Translations under genes and position numbers: made by a program
In this document: positions 49,801 through 61,341 of the stretch, one piece after another
How positions within the stretch are numbered: position 1 is the stretch's first letter
Layout: each line of letters starts with the position of its first letter
Assembly (NCBI GenBank): GCA_039654915.1
Contig: CM077599.1
Span: 12,464,501-12,528,500, forward strand
Length of the DNA: 64,000 bases
Reading direction: 5' to 3'
Origin: Aquilaria yunnanensis
Lineage: Eukaryota > Streptophyta > Magnoliopsida > Malvales > Thymelaeaceae
The notes under the pieces: generated by a model
The model's database searches: none
The model's input: only the letters and a program-made list of their open reading frames with translations
Told to the model about the DNA's origin: nothing

Positions 49801-51686
49801 ATGGCATTTTGATACAGTTTCTCTGAGCAACCAAATTGTTTGAATAACTCCCTTGCAGTTACTACAGGAGTCAAATACCCATTTTCAGATTACTCAATAT
49901 AGGAAAAAACTGAAAACCCTTTCTGTAAATGTGATCAGATCCTTACATGAATCATATTTTATCCAGGAACCATCAGTGTTGTCAAAGTCAATTACTGGAA
50001 AATGTAGTAGCTGAGTTAATTACCAAAAAGAAAAGCATAAACAACTTAAATAAATTTATACTTAAAAAGTTGATCTTCTTGAAAAAAGTATCTAGTTAAA
50101 GTCAGACTTCACTGCCATTATTCTAGGAGAATTTTATCAGGTGAATCTAACGTGCACTATAGTTATGATGACTGTAGCTTAGCGGTGAAACTTTCAGTGG
50201 CATTAACTCCTTGTTCTAAGCAACCAAAAAAACTGACAGAATTAGGAAACAGAAATATTTCATGGAAGTTTACTATGAAACTGTAAGATGTCCAAATGAT
50301 CATTTAGCTCACATTTCTGAGATAATGAAAAGAGAACAAGAGAAAGTTGAAAGCACGAAGAAATCTAATTTTCTAGGAGATCAACTCTACCAAGCCTGCC
50401 TTAACCTTCCTCCTCATTTCAGATACTGCAGAGTAGTAGAAAAGGGATCAGGTGCCTGTTTTGGTCTTGTTGCATTTAAGGAACAATAGCTGTAATGTTA
50501 TGGTTCAAAATGGCATTGCACAAAACTAATAGAAAGAATATATCCTAGTTAATAACACACAAATTGTATTTGGGTCTGAGTAGATTACAAAAGACGCTTG
50601 CAAGTGTTGGAGGAATTAACAAGTAACTTTACTCAGAGAAGTTAATCATTCAGCTTAATTACCTGCAGCCAATAGAGGCACTGATGCTAATCGATACACC
50701 CATGAGAGCTGAGTAAACTGCAATAAATGTATGGTTACTAAACACTTGCATAACAGCAGCGGGTATGAGCATAGAGTTCAGATTATACTTGAGTGTAAAA
50801 TAAAGTGCCGACGGGAGTTGGCAACTGAGGAAGGTCTTGGTATACAGGGAATTTAACCTGCAGAATAATCTGCGATTAGTAAATGCTTTAGAAAAACTAG
50901 GTTGGAAGGGATTCCTCAGTACGAACAAGACTTCTCCAAAATTTGAAAAAGATTTCATAAAATCAACTACTACTATTGATGCAATTCCTCTATGTGGGCT
51001 CAATCCAAAGCATATCAACAGAAATACCTCTAATCCCTCTCCCGAGTACTGAGAAGAAGTCATCCAGTTGGTGAAAGGTTTGAGTTCAAGCTCATCAACA
51101 AGGCTAAATATGTTCCGATAAGGGTACCGAAAGCCTATGCCCCCAAAAACAAAGTTCAAAATAAGATTACAACATTTCCAGATGACATCGCAAGCTAGCC
51201 AAATTCGAACCCTTAATTGCGGAAATTGAAAAGGGAAGGAAAAAGGACCATAATTGTCAAAATCATCAGAGTACCTTGAATACCCACATTGTCTGGACTG
51301 CCAATACCATCTCCAGCATCAAGAACGGTTACATCAAGCCCCTGAAACAAAAACCCCATAAACCCATTTCAATTAAGATCAAGGTGACAAAAAATCATCA
51401 CTTAAAAGTTAAAACCATCAACAATAAACTACATCCTCGTTTTGCATTTTTGTTTTTTAATTACCTGTTTGCAGAGATGGTGGGCAGCACCAAGGCCAGC
51501 CCAGCCGGACCCGACAACGACCACTTTCTGCCGGCCATTGCCACTGTTGATTTTGTTGCTCTGTTGCTCTCCGTTGACATGAGGATTCAAAGAATCCGCT
51601 CTGCAAAAAAACCCGCTTCTTCTACTGCATCGTCCGTTCGAGAAAGTGGGGAGAGTCAGAGCCCACCCTCCGGCAACAGCTAACAT
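46888..51686 (-). CDS. FAD-dependent amine-oxidase/zeta-carotene-desaturase-like flavoprotein, plastid-targeted
   Basis: Flavoprotein of the amine-oxidase/phytoene-desaturase superfamily. Substrate unknown. Exons on the minus strand are 51465-51686, 51275-51341, 51028-51134, 50789-50857, 50663-50717, 49947-49994, 49704-49861, 49039-49277, 48708-48798, 47796-47924, 47549-47702, 47346-47440 and 46888-47073. Together they make 1,620 nt, 539 residues, all with GT/AG joins. Residues 1-50 are Ser/Arg-rich with few acidic residues, consistent with a plastid transit peptide. The dinucleotide fold starts VVVVGSGWAGLGAA at 55-68 (GxGxxG at 59-64). VLDAGDGIG follows in exon 2. SSDAVILAVGI lies in exon 8, and the C-terminal FAD-contact motif NLFMAGDW is at 461-468. 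The acceptor at 51134 was chosen because it preserves GFRYPYRN without extra residues. It resembles unassigned plant paralogues annotated as zeta-carotene desaturase-like rather than true ZDS, PDS or polyamine oxidases. Confidence 0.9.
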
Positions 51687-52080
51687 GTTCCGCTGTTCAA
51701 ATAACGAACGCTTGGCTTCGTTCGGTTACGGACGGCGACGAAGACCACGAATTGAATCGTAAGTCTGGACTTCTTGGACCCTGATTTTACTATTAGAGGG
51801 CGCCACTGTTTTCTAGACGCCCTACCCTTGCAAATAAAATATAGTAGACTGTTGTAGTATTGATGCTTCCATTGCAATTAGCTCGATTCCTCGTTCGACT
51901 CTCGGGAATGTTCTAAGTATAATTGCAATACAATTGTTTTGTAATTAAATTGTTTAAGCAATGGTACCAAGAGAAATTTTTACAATTGTTTTGATATTAT
52001 TCTTTCCGTGTGTTAAAATTTATATTGTATTAAAGTTGTCTAAATTTTCACAGCTGTAACATAATGAAATATTTAAGATA
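51687..52080. other. Promoter-side flank of the FAD oxidoreductase gene
   Basis: Contains the presumed leader and promoter of the minus-strand gene. No TATA box is assigned with confidence. Confidence 0.4.
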
Positions 52081-52415
52081 TTTTTACTCTTTATAATAAT
52101 CATCAACTATGGGTGAAAGTTTATATTATAAGGTCAACGTCAGGTTAAAATTTGATTTTTTCAGCCTACCTTTAACCCGAATAACCTTAGCTCTAACCTA
52201 ACCTTAATTTAGTCAAGACCTGAATTGACCCTAACCCAATTAACATACTTTTATTCTTTATAATAGTCAACAACTAAGGGTGAAAGTTTATGTTATAAGG
52301 TTGGGTTTGGGTTAAAATCTGATTTTTTCAGCCTACCTTTAACCCGAATAACCTTAACCCTAGCCCGACCCTAATTTAGTCAAGACCCAAACTGACCCTA
52401 ACCCGATTAGGGCCT
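52081..52415. repeat. ~167-bp tandem duplication spanning a hAT end and its flank
   Basis: Two units each contain CTTTATAATARTCA, GGGTGAAAGTTTATRTTATA and TTTTTTCAGCCTACCTTTAA. The duplicated block includes genomic flank plus the element's left terminus. Confidence 0.8.
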
Positions 52416-53510
52416 AGTTAAGGTCGGATTGACCCGATATTTTGAAGAATCATGTTGCATGTTGCCGTGTTCACCATTTCTTCTATTGCTGCAACAAGTG
52501 TTCTCGTCAAGTGGCTCTTCAACTGTGGTGACTGACCGGGAGGAAAAGAGCGCAAGCACAGCGGTGACTAAAGGGCTCGACAAGGCAACAGCTCGGTGTT
52601 CCTCAGAGTGTTGGAGTCAGGTGGCAGTGGCAACTTGGCAAGTGGCTTACGGCTGGGAGGAAACGACAATGAGGGATGGAAGGAAGATGAATCAAGGGTA
52701 GGACAATGAAGGATGCCAAATCGAGGGAAGGACGATGAGCGATGTCAAATTAAGGGAGGGAGGGAAAGGCCGATGAAGGACAGAGGGAGGCCAGAGGTAG
52801 AAGGCCAGCGAATTGATAACAAGGGAGGGTTGAATCAAGATTGACAAATTAGGATTAGGAAATGGGAACTAGGGTTAGAACGTATAAATTAGGAATTAAG
52901 AGGATTGGGTAGGTTAATGGATTTACAAATTAGGTTGGGCTAGGTTATTATATAATACAAGAGAGGGTTGGGCTATTATATAATATAGGGTCAAGTCGGG
53001 TATGTTTGGGTGAACCTGACACCCAACCCAAAAATTGAAGTTTTAGAATAGAGTCGGATGGGACCAACCTGAATTCTCATTTTTCTTTCATACAACCCGA
53101 CTCGAACCCGAAAATTAAGGGTCAATTTGTTTGAGTTAAAGTCAACTAACTTTTTTTAACTTTTACATCTTTTTTACCTCAAACCAATTTTATTTTAAAG
53201 CCAATGTTATGTAGATACAATAATCAATTTGAAAGTAAATTTTTAGGATGTTATTAAATTTTTATGAATTTTTCTTTTTTAAGGCTTGAAACTAGAAAAA
53301 TTCATAAAAAAATTAGTAAGATTATAAAAATTGTATTTTCAATTGATTATTGCAACTACATAATATTGGCTTTTAATTAAAATTAGTTTCAAGTAAAAAA
53401 ATGTAAAAATAAAAATAAGTCATTTTGTAGTCAATTGACTAAAGTTAAAACGAATTGGGTGTAAGATCGGGCTAGGGTTTGAATTCGGGTTTTCACAACT
53501 TACACCCCTA
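52275..53510. mobile_element. hAT-like element, ~1.24 kb, non-autonomous
   Basis: Ends are TAAGGGTGAAAGTTTATG and, complemented, TAGGGGTGTAAGTTGTG. Flanks TCAACAAC (52267-52274) and CCAACAAC (53511-53518) form an 8-bp duplication with one mismatch. GGGTTRGGG-type subterminal repeats occur. MITE copy C lies inside. No transposase seen. Confidence 0.75.
53123..53457. mobile_element. MITE copy C, nested in the hAT-like element
   Basis: It matches copies A and B at 45.7-46.4 kb across its length, for example ATGTTATTAAATTTTTATGA, AAAAATTCATAAAAA and ACTAAAGTTAAAACGAATTG. Confidence 0.75.
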
Positions 53511-53914
53511 CCAACAACAATAGGAAGCGGGTAACATTCGTGGATGCTTAAGCTATAGCAATTCTAAAAATGTCATGGTTTCAAATGGGCTTATACATAG
53601 TCAAGTTTTCAACACAATAAAGAATAACTACACATGCATTTTTTTATCCATGTAATAAATAAATATCCAAAAATTAAAAAAAATTTCAAATGACCAAAAA
53701 TTGAAACTTAATTAGTTAATTAAATAGTTAATTATTCACTAAATCAATGCAAACTAAAAAAGAAGATTTTACGTAGGTCAAAACATATGGCTTCTGACTT
53801 TTAGGTAAACTATTTAGTCATTTTCCCTTGATATGAGAGTTAAGGGATTGACAGGAAAAAAAAATAGTCATTTTCCAACTCATATGAATGAAGAAGAGCT
53901 GAAAGCGTGACTGC

Positions 53915-55095
53915 CATGGATACTTAGAATGAGATAGTCAAATTTCTTGGTATCCAAAGATGCACTGAACCTGGCAAATATCTTAGATTACCAATTGTTT
54001 GGGGGAAATCTAAAATTGAAGCAATGACTTTTGTTAGGGATAAGGAGGCAAAAAAGATTGATGGGATGGAAAGAGAAGTTGCTTTCCTTTTCTGGCAAAG
54101 AAGTTCTTATCGAGGCAATAGCTTTTGCAATTCTAGTTTATTCCATGGCCATTTTTAAATTTACTAAGGGTTGGTGCAATAAGATAAATGCCCTCTTTGC
54201 TAATTTTTTGTGGGGTTTCTCAAAAAATGGTAATAAGATACACTGGAAGAATTGGAACACTTAGACATTACCGAAACACAAGGGTGCAAAATTTAATCAG
54301 GCGCTTCTTGCTAAGCTTGCTTGGAGACTACTTAGAAATCCTGATTCTCTACGGGCAAGAATTCTAAAGAGCCTTTACTTTCCTTACACAGACTTTCTAC
54401 AGGCTAAGAAGGGTCCTACTGCCTCATAGGGTTGGTCTAACCTTTTGTATGGACGAGATAGTTGCTTTCGTGAAGGGTTCTGGCAAGTCAGACCTAGGAA
54501 AGATGTCAAAGTTTGGAGTGACCCTTAGATTCCCTAGCTTCCAAATCATAAGCTTCAGCCTGCAACTCCTGTGCCTGACAATGTGCAACACTTTTCTGTT
54601 CATCAGCTTATGAGACCTCAAGAGCTGAAGTGGATCTAACTCCAATTCAGCATCTGATGTTTGTCTTTAGGGATTGCTTGGGCGGTCTTGTTAGTGCAGG
54701 AGACAGCTTCCTTTCCTGTTCCAATGCTTTAATCGCAGAAGCTTTTGCTGCAAGAGAGGGCCTAAACCATGCTATTTCTTTAGAATTGGACAATGTGATT
54801 GTTGAGACTGATTTTCGCAGCAAACTATCGGATTGGCAGGTACAAACAATTGTAGAGGATATTTTGCAGCTTAAGCAAAAGTTCATAGCTTGCTCTTTTT
54901 GAGTTGTTCCGAGAAAGGCTTACGAGTGTGCTCATTTTATTGCCTCTCTTTGTAGAAGGGAGATGAGGCCTTTGGCAAGGACTACATGTCCCTCATCCCC
55001 TCTTGATTCTATTATAGTTGCTGAAGCTATGTACAAACCCCTTAATTTTTTTATCCAATGTCATTTGATTGATTCTTTGGCCTAAAAAAAAAAAG
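53915..55095 (+). pseudogene. LINE (non-LTR retrotransposon) 3' remnant
   Basis: Decayed C-terminal half of an L1-type plant LINE ORF2. GKYLRLPIVWGKSK and KEKLLSFSGKEVLIEA mark the end of the reverse-transcriptase region. [14 protein letters not shown] and [13 protein letters not shown] lead to the zf-RVT region, then an RNase H-like stretch AEAFAAREGLNHAISLELD. Several in-frame stops and at least one frameshift occur. It ends in a 12-A tract at about 55085, as expected for a LINE tail. 5'-truncated and dead. Confidence 0.8.
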
Positions 55096-55911
55096 CGCGA
55101 TTCTTAATTTGAAAAGAATTAATTCTTAAACATTCACATCGATTAAATAAAATACAAGATGGTACAAAGTTTAATCCAGAAGACAAAAAAACACGGAGTA
55201 TTTTCTTAATGGCTAATTTATTGCTAGGCTTCAAACTAAGTTGATCTGTGCACTTTACTCCCTAAACTTATATTCAGTACCACTCAACCCTTCAACTATG
55301 TGAAATGTGACTTTCTGCCTTGTAATGGTCATACCATCACAGGACCGACCATTTGTTAACGGCTCCATTAATCTCACCTAGTAAAGGCAGCAACAACAGA
55401 TGATACAAATGCAATGTTAAATCGAAGCATGAAGTTTGAAGGTTATGGAAATTTCATGAACGAGTATTAATAATTTGATGCATAAGTTAGCTACTTACAA
55501 GTTTACACCCAAATTTACTTACAACTTTTTATGTGAAGAGTACTTGGCTTGACCGACCATAAGGTATCATATTCTTTGTTCATAACATATACTGTAAACG
55601 TTAACATAAAAATATATTGTCTCCAAATCTCAAAAAATAGGGGAACCCAATAAATTAATTGTTATATAAATGAGAGTAAAGAAAATAAAACTAGTAAAAC
55701 AAAAAAAATGAATAATAGTAAGAATCATTAACATGTTAAGATGAACAAATGAGCAAAATAAAAGATGAGCCGAAACGAAAAAATGAAATGGTGAGATTAT
55801 AAATAAACAAATGGTAAGTTTAACATACATTATTCCTCTTATATCCATACTATATATTTACATTTCAATACTACCCTTTATAACATAATATAAGTGTGAA
55901 CACATCAAATC
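55096..55911. other. Intergenic stretch, nothing recognised
   Basis: Low-coding A/T-rich sequence. Only short minus-strand frames of hydrophobic composition are present. Confidence 0.5.
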
Positions 55912-56721
55912 TAGGGGTATAGCTATATCGAGACCAGTAAGAGCAATTGTCACCCTTTAAATTTTACAAAACCTATATTTAGTCCATAAAACTCTGTCGA
56001 AAATGTACTTTGGCCCCCATTGAAATTTTTTTATTAGCCCTATTGCTTGAAATTTGCTATAAAAAACTAATAAAGCCTTGAATAATTGACCTATTTTTAC
56101 TAATCGTTCCCAAACTTATCACATCGAATAAACTAAGTGAAATGGTAAAAATCTAATCAAAGCCCAAAATGTTCTTATTTCTTTTCTACTAGTTTCCTTG
56201 CCTTTTTTTTTTTTTCATTTTCTAGTGAACACATTTTTTTCCTTACTTTAATAACATGGTTTAAATTCCACATTACCATATATTAAAAGGGAATAAACAT
56301 TAACCCTAAAAAATTGAATAAACATTATCTATTTCATTTATTCATTGTTAATTTATTTGATAGCATTTTTCTCATTTACTTCATTTTATTCCATTAGTAT
56401 GTATTTTTAAATTTAATTAATTCTTAAAAGAAATTAGTTGTTTCGTTGAGTAAGCCCAACTTTTTTTATAAGTGAATTGTGTATTAATGGTTATATTATA
56501 TTTTTCAACCAAGAAAAATATTGTTCGATTAGTATTAATTTGTATAATTATTTATTTCATCTCTAGTAAACTGAGTATATGTGCAATTTTCTTACTTTAT
56601 TTATATTTTTTGACATTTGAATTTTATTAATAAAACATATATTATTTTTTAAAAAAAATAAATATATATTGTAATAATTAATCTTTGCCCCCACTAGTTA
56701 AATTTTCTGACTCCACCCCTG
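55912..56721. mobile_element. hAT-like element, 810 bp, perfect 8-bp target duplication
   Basis: Ends are TAGGGGTATAGC and, complemented, CAGGGGTGGAGTCAG. ATCAAATC flanks it exactly at 55904-55911 and 56722-56729. No coding capacity. A non-autonomous element that inserted relatively recently compared with its neighbours (inference from the exact duplication). Confidence 0.85.
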
Positions 56722-56729
56722 ATCAAATC

Positions 56730-57500
56730 TTGTGTTCCCCCTAAACTAGAGATATGTATAAATCATATACCCAATATATACAAAGTTTATGTATAAAAAA
56801 AGTAAAAAATATGTACAGATAATGTATAACATATATACAAATGACATCATAGATATGTTACATGTTGAACATTCCATTAATAAACAAGTCTAAACACATT
56901 GAATCCCACTTCCCGCCAAAATTTAAGATGTGTACAAACAGATGGCAGATATGTATAAAATTCTATGTATAAAGCAAAAGATAGATATATACAAAACATG
57001 TACCACATATGTATGAATAAAGTTAGAGGCATGTTACAAATATATTTAAAACAAAATTATGAGATTTTATATTTTTACAAATGAAATGAAAATTAAGATA
57101 AAAAATCAATTAATAGTAATAAAATAGTGATATATATAAAACACATGTTAGATATGTATGAATTTAACATATAAATAAAGTTAGTGTGTATATATATATA
57201 TATATATATATATTTGTTATGAAATATTTGTATAAATTATTGGAGATATGTGTATAAATAAAATCATGAGATTTTTAATTGAGATGTATAAAAATGGATA
57301 TATAAAATAAATGATGGATATGTACAAGTTAACAAGCATAACTCTTACTAATATATTAATTTTGTTTGTAAAAAATTTTAAGCTTTGTTGCACATTATTT
57401 TTTAACATTTGTATCTATGAACACAAAATTTAGCATAAAAATAGAATTTGGGATAAAATTAGGCAAAAGGAGAAAAATTGAGGGCTAAAAACATGTTCAT
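56730..57500. repeat. A/T-rich stretch with iterated GATATGTAT-like words
   Basis: Words such as AGATATGTAYAAA, ATGTATAAA and ACATATGTA recur at irregular spacing. A (TA)13 microsatellite lies at 57187-57212. Confidence 0.5.
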
Positions 57501-58379
57501 ATCATTTTCGCCATCGGAAGTTCCTCCACTTCGACAATAGCATGTTGAAATCAGAGTGGTTGCAGCTTAGGCTTTAATGACGGCGACATAGGCAACTTCT
57601 AGACGGTTCGATGGAGCATGGAGAAACAGGAACATGTTGAGATGGTTGGCAACGTCATAAACGATATGAGGCAAAATCAACGACACAGCGAGTGGCTAAC
57701 TGGTGAGATTGGATGCGTGATAAAGAACAATGGAGATCGTGCAAGCGATGAGTGGCTGTGCAAGAAAAAGGACAAGCTTAGTATTATTGTATTTTAATGA
57801 AGAAAGAAGTGCAATTCCACCCGTAGGGTATATGTAAGGTAAGGCGCAAATTTACCCATCATGTAAAAAAATTACATTCTTACGATAATAAAATAAAGTT
57901 GAGACAAACTTACGAAGTGTTTTTTATTTTAGGTAAAAATGTAATTGTTGTAATATTGGAACAAAATAAAAAAAATAAAATGCTCAATAAATAAATCAAA
58001 CCATTAAAAATTATGTTTAAAATATTTTCCCCACTAGAAGTTATGAAAAAATGAGAAAACACATAAGCTTCCATGTTTATAAATCAAAATAAAGCAAAAA
58101 AATATATTTTACAACTTCAAAAACAAAGTTTGTAAATAAAAATCTATTCTTTTTGGTGTAATGGCAAAGGCATTACTTACCATGGTTAATGGAATCATAA
58201 TCAAATTTGAAATACTGTAGGCAAATTTTGAATTTGAAAAGTGGTCAAAGTTGGGAGAACTTCATCTATTGCTAGAAAAAGATTACGAGGATAAATACTT
58301 GAGCTATGAAACAGCTACGTTATGTGAGAAGATCACAATTAGTTTAGTTCATTATTTAGAGTGTGCAAGTATATTGGTC
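57501..58379. other. Unassigned sequence
   Basis: No gene recognised. The part from about 58240 may already belong to the decayed LINE that follows. Confidence 0.4.
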
Positions 58380-58960
58380 TTGGATTAGATCTTAGAGATA
58401 TAAAACTTCAAAACAATGTTTTAACAGTGAAAGTGTTGCTGGATTTGCAATGAATAGTTAGTCTTTGTGGATCAAATGTGTGCATAGTTATTATCTTAAA
58501 AATGCAAGCATATCAGTTGTAGAGAAGAGGAAAATGAATTATAGGAGTTGAAGGAATCTAGTAAATGTTTGGGATTGGTTGAAACAAAAAATATGGACAA
58601 GCTATGGATGGTCGGGAATGATGAAAATGGTGGGAATATGTATGAAAAGATTTAGCTAGTGGGGAATAGCTACAATATGGCATAAGTTCGTGTGGGAACT
58701 TCTAGTGGCTCAAAATCATTGGTTCATTATTCAGATATATTTCCAAGTTGGGTTGTTAATGAATGACTAGGCAATGTGGAAATGATACAAAACGATATTT
58801 CCTTGTAATATATAGGATGAAATAGCAGCTCGTGTGCTATCTAAGTGTAAAGTCTCAAGAAGTACTTGGGAAGACCTATGTGCATGGCTTTACATGAGGA
58901 TGAATGGAGCATTTTCTCTTGGATGGTTGCAATCAAATCTCCAATAAAGTAATGCGTTTA
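58380..58960 (+). pseudogene. Heavily decayed LINE fragment (zf-RVT region)
   Basis: One frame reads SLWIKCVHSYYLKNASI, the block common at the start of the LINE zf-RVT domain. A preceding frame reads LGLDLRDIKLQNN. Later text such as IWHKFVWELLVAQNHW fits the same domain. Many stops and frameshifts. Confidence 0.55.
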
Positions 58961-59149
58961 TATGCATGACTATTTAAAGAGAAGGCAAGTGAGATGGTGT
59001 TAAATGGTAGAAAGGGATAGTTTGAACTAGGATTTATAAATTATAAAAAATTTATATTTAGTGTTATAATTGAGTTACAGGTGTCCATTTGTTGGAATTC
59101 TTAGCGCACCAAGATCCTTTTAAGATAGGATTTAAGCTCATTGAGCTAA

Positions 59150-59500
59150 CTCTAGCTTGAACAGCTATCTAAAGCAGCTAGAAGTAGCTCCCCTTAGCTC
59201 AAGTCAGCTCATTTCAGCTATAAGTAGCTGAAAGTAGCTGAACTTCAGCTCAAGTCAGCTCATTTCAGCTATAAGTAGCTCAAAGTAGCTGGACTTCAGC
59301 TCAAGTTAGCTTAAGTCAGCTCAAGTCAGCTTACTTCAGCTTCTGGTAGCTGAATGTAGCTGGACTTCAGTTCACTTCAGCTGAAAGCAGCTAACTCCAA
59401 CTCAAGGTCAGCTCAAGGAGCTGGACCTCAGTTCATGGAGCTTGGTTGGAGCTCAAATGAGCTCAATGGTGCATAAGTAGTATAGTGAGCTAGCTTTGTG
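59150..59500. repeat. AGCT-spaced repeat tract
   Basis: The word AGCT recurs about every 8-11 bases, with a higher-order ~63-bp unit containing CAGCTCATTTCAGCTATAAG repeated at least twice. A following stretch (59520-59880) iterates AGAGACATGT and GGCCAAAG words. Confidence 0.8.
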
Positions 59501-59910
59501 CCAGCTCACCTTGCTTTTAGCTCAAAACCACCAAGAGACACATCTTTTGTGTAAAGGTATGTCTCTTCATCAAAAGAGATAACTATTGGCTAAAAGAACA
59601 TGTTCTTTCATCCAAAGGAAGTGTTCATTGAGTGAATAGGCATGTATATTCGACCATGAGGTGGTTGGGGTGGTTATTGCACCAAGAATGAAGTCATTTG
59701 ACATCAAAAGACATGTATATTCGGCCATAGGTTGGTTATAGCACCAAGAGATGTCTCTTGACCAAAGGGACATGTCTCTTAGGCCAAATGAAGTGTTTCT
59801 TGGCCAAAGAGACATGTATTTTCGCCACCATAGATGACCTTTGGCCAAAGGAAGTGTTCTTTGGCTTAAAGAACACCTTACTTGGTATAAAGGTATGCCT
59901 TTTGGTCATC

Positions 59911-59919
59911 TATAAATAG
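59911..59919 (+). promoter_or_regulatory. TATA box in the candidate LTR
   Basis: TATAAATAG lies downstream of the repeat tract and upstream of a C/T-rich region, a plausible core promoter position for plus-strand transcription. Confidence 0.4.
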
Positions 59920-60413
59920 CCTAAAGTGGCCGGCCATTTCAAAAAAATTTTTTTGAGCACTTCATTTGCTCTATTTTCTTAAGAAAAAAAATCTCCTCCC
60001 TCCATTCCTTTAAATAGCCGAAATATTAGACAACTTTCTAGAGCATTGTGGGTGGATTTACATTGAGATTGTTTATCTCAATTCAAGCCTCAAGGTGCTC
60101 ATCCAAGATCAAGTTCTTCCTCTTTTCTCTACACATAACCAAAAAGGAAGGTACACGTTCTTTCTTGGTTTAGTAGCATGCTAGGTTTCATTCATTATTT
60201 ACATGAATGTTTTTAGTAGCATGCTAGGATTTGTTTGCCACAATATGTATGTAAAACTAACATGCTATATCAAATGCACAAAATATGTTAAACAAATTAG
60301 AATGATGCATGCTTGTATTCACGTTGAACTCAAATGATCAAAATGCATGTGGCATGTACATGAGTAGATAACATAAAGATATGTTATCATGAGATCCTGA
60401 AATCTTCACCATT

Positions 60414-60837
60414 GCCTTTCTAAGGAAACCCACATAACAATGAAATAAGTCTTATCGAGGCCTTTTCAAACTTAATAAGCATGCTACAGTGCATTTAGGA
60501 GGTTGAATAGGGCTGGGCGTAATCATTTAGTACTATGACAAGAAGATCCTTGTAGCTCGGGGTTGGATTGAGGGATGGGATATCAAACCCCTTATTTGGA
60601 GAATGCATTACTACACTGAAGGCAGGGTGGAGCCAGAATTTTAAGTTCGGAGGCTGAACTTCATTTTGAAAATGTTAAAAATTAGGGGGGTTACAGTAAA
60701 GATAATATAGTTTTTACACATACACATGAATAATTTGCAAAAGTTTTAAGGGGAGCCAGGCATCCCTTAGCCCCTTTATTGCCTTCACCACTGACTAGAG
60801 GAAGTTAAGTAAAACGCTAAATTGGGTGTGGACTAGA
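60414..60837. other. Unassigned, with a possible short DNA-element remnant
   Basis: GGGTGGAGCCAGAATTTTAA near 60627 and GGAGCCAGGCATCCCTTAGC near 60755 recall the ends of a common plant non-autonomous element. No terminal inverted repeat could be confirmed. Confidence 0.3.
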
Positions 60838-61130
60838 TTAGAATTCATACTTGAGATGGACGATTGGCAGGTAGTTCAGGCCTTTAACTTGAACATGCAG
60901 GCCATTCCAAGGCCTTCTCGTGTGTGTATGTTGTTCATGACTTGCTAAAAAAGATTTGTGCATGGCAAGTGGCTCATGTGTATAGTGAGGCAAATGGAAA
61001 TGTGTGTGCATTAACAAATAAGGGATTGTCATCTGACTCTTATCATGTTTGGTGCGATCTTGGTTACTTTAAACCTTTCTTATAATCCTTGATTTGGTGT
61101 GTGCAATGAATGCCTTTCATTAAATAAAAA
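60838..61130 (+). pseudogene. LINE RNase H tail
   Basis: A short frame ends with AWQVAHVYSEANGNVCALTN and GLSSDSYHVWCDLG, the last part of the RNase H-like domain that closes plant LINE ORF2. TTCATTAAATAAAAAAAAAG follows as a LINE-like tail. Only the extreme 3' end survives. Confidence 0.65.
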
Positions 61131-61341
61131 AAAAGATAAAGACAAAAAAATAGTCATATAACTTTTGCAACTTTTCTAAGTAAGTCTTCTATCTTCACGA
61201 TTTTCTGTTTAAGTCCTATAGCTTCGAAACATGATCTTTATTAGTCCTATAGCCGGAAAAATTTGATGGAAATCCTATGTGGGACATTAAAAACAAGGCG
61301 AAATATCAAAATTAGTCATCTAACTTTGTAACTTTTCTAAT

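Larger units (their letters stand above)
59090..60408 (+). mobile_element. Candidate LTR, ~1.3 kb
   Basis: It starts TGTTGGAATTCTTAGCGC and ends CCTGAAATCTTCA, with CCATT on both sides (59085-59089 and 60409-60413). A TATA box and a C/T-rich downstream stretch lie inside. The 3' terminus is not a classical inverted end, so the boundary is tentative. Confidence 0.4.

Noticed and set aside
59150..59500. CRISPR-like spacing of repeats
   Set aside because: Units are degenerate, spacers are not unique and the context is plant repeat DNA.
60614..60795. Short DNA element with GGAGCCAG ends
   Set aside because: Terminal inverted repeats and target duplication could not be aligned.
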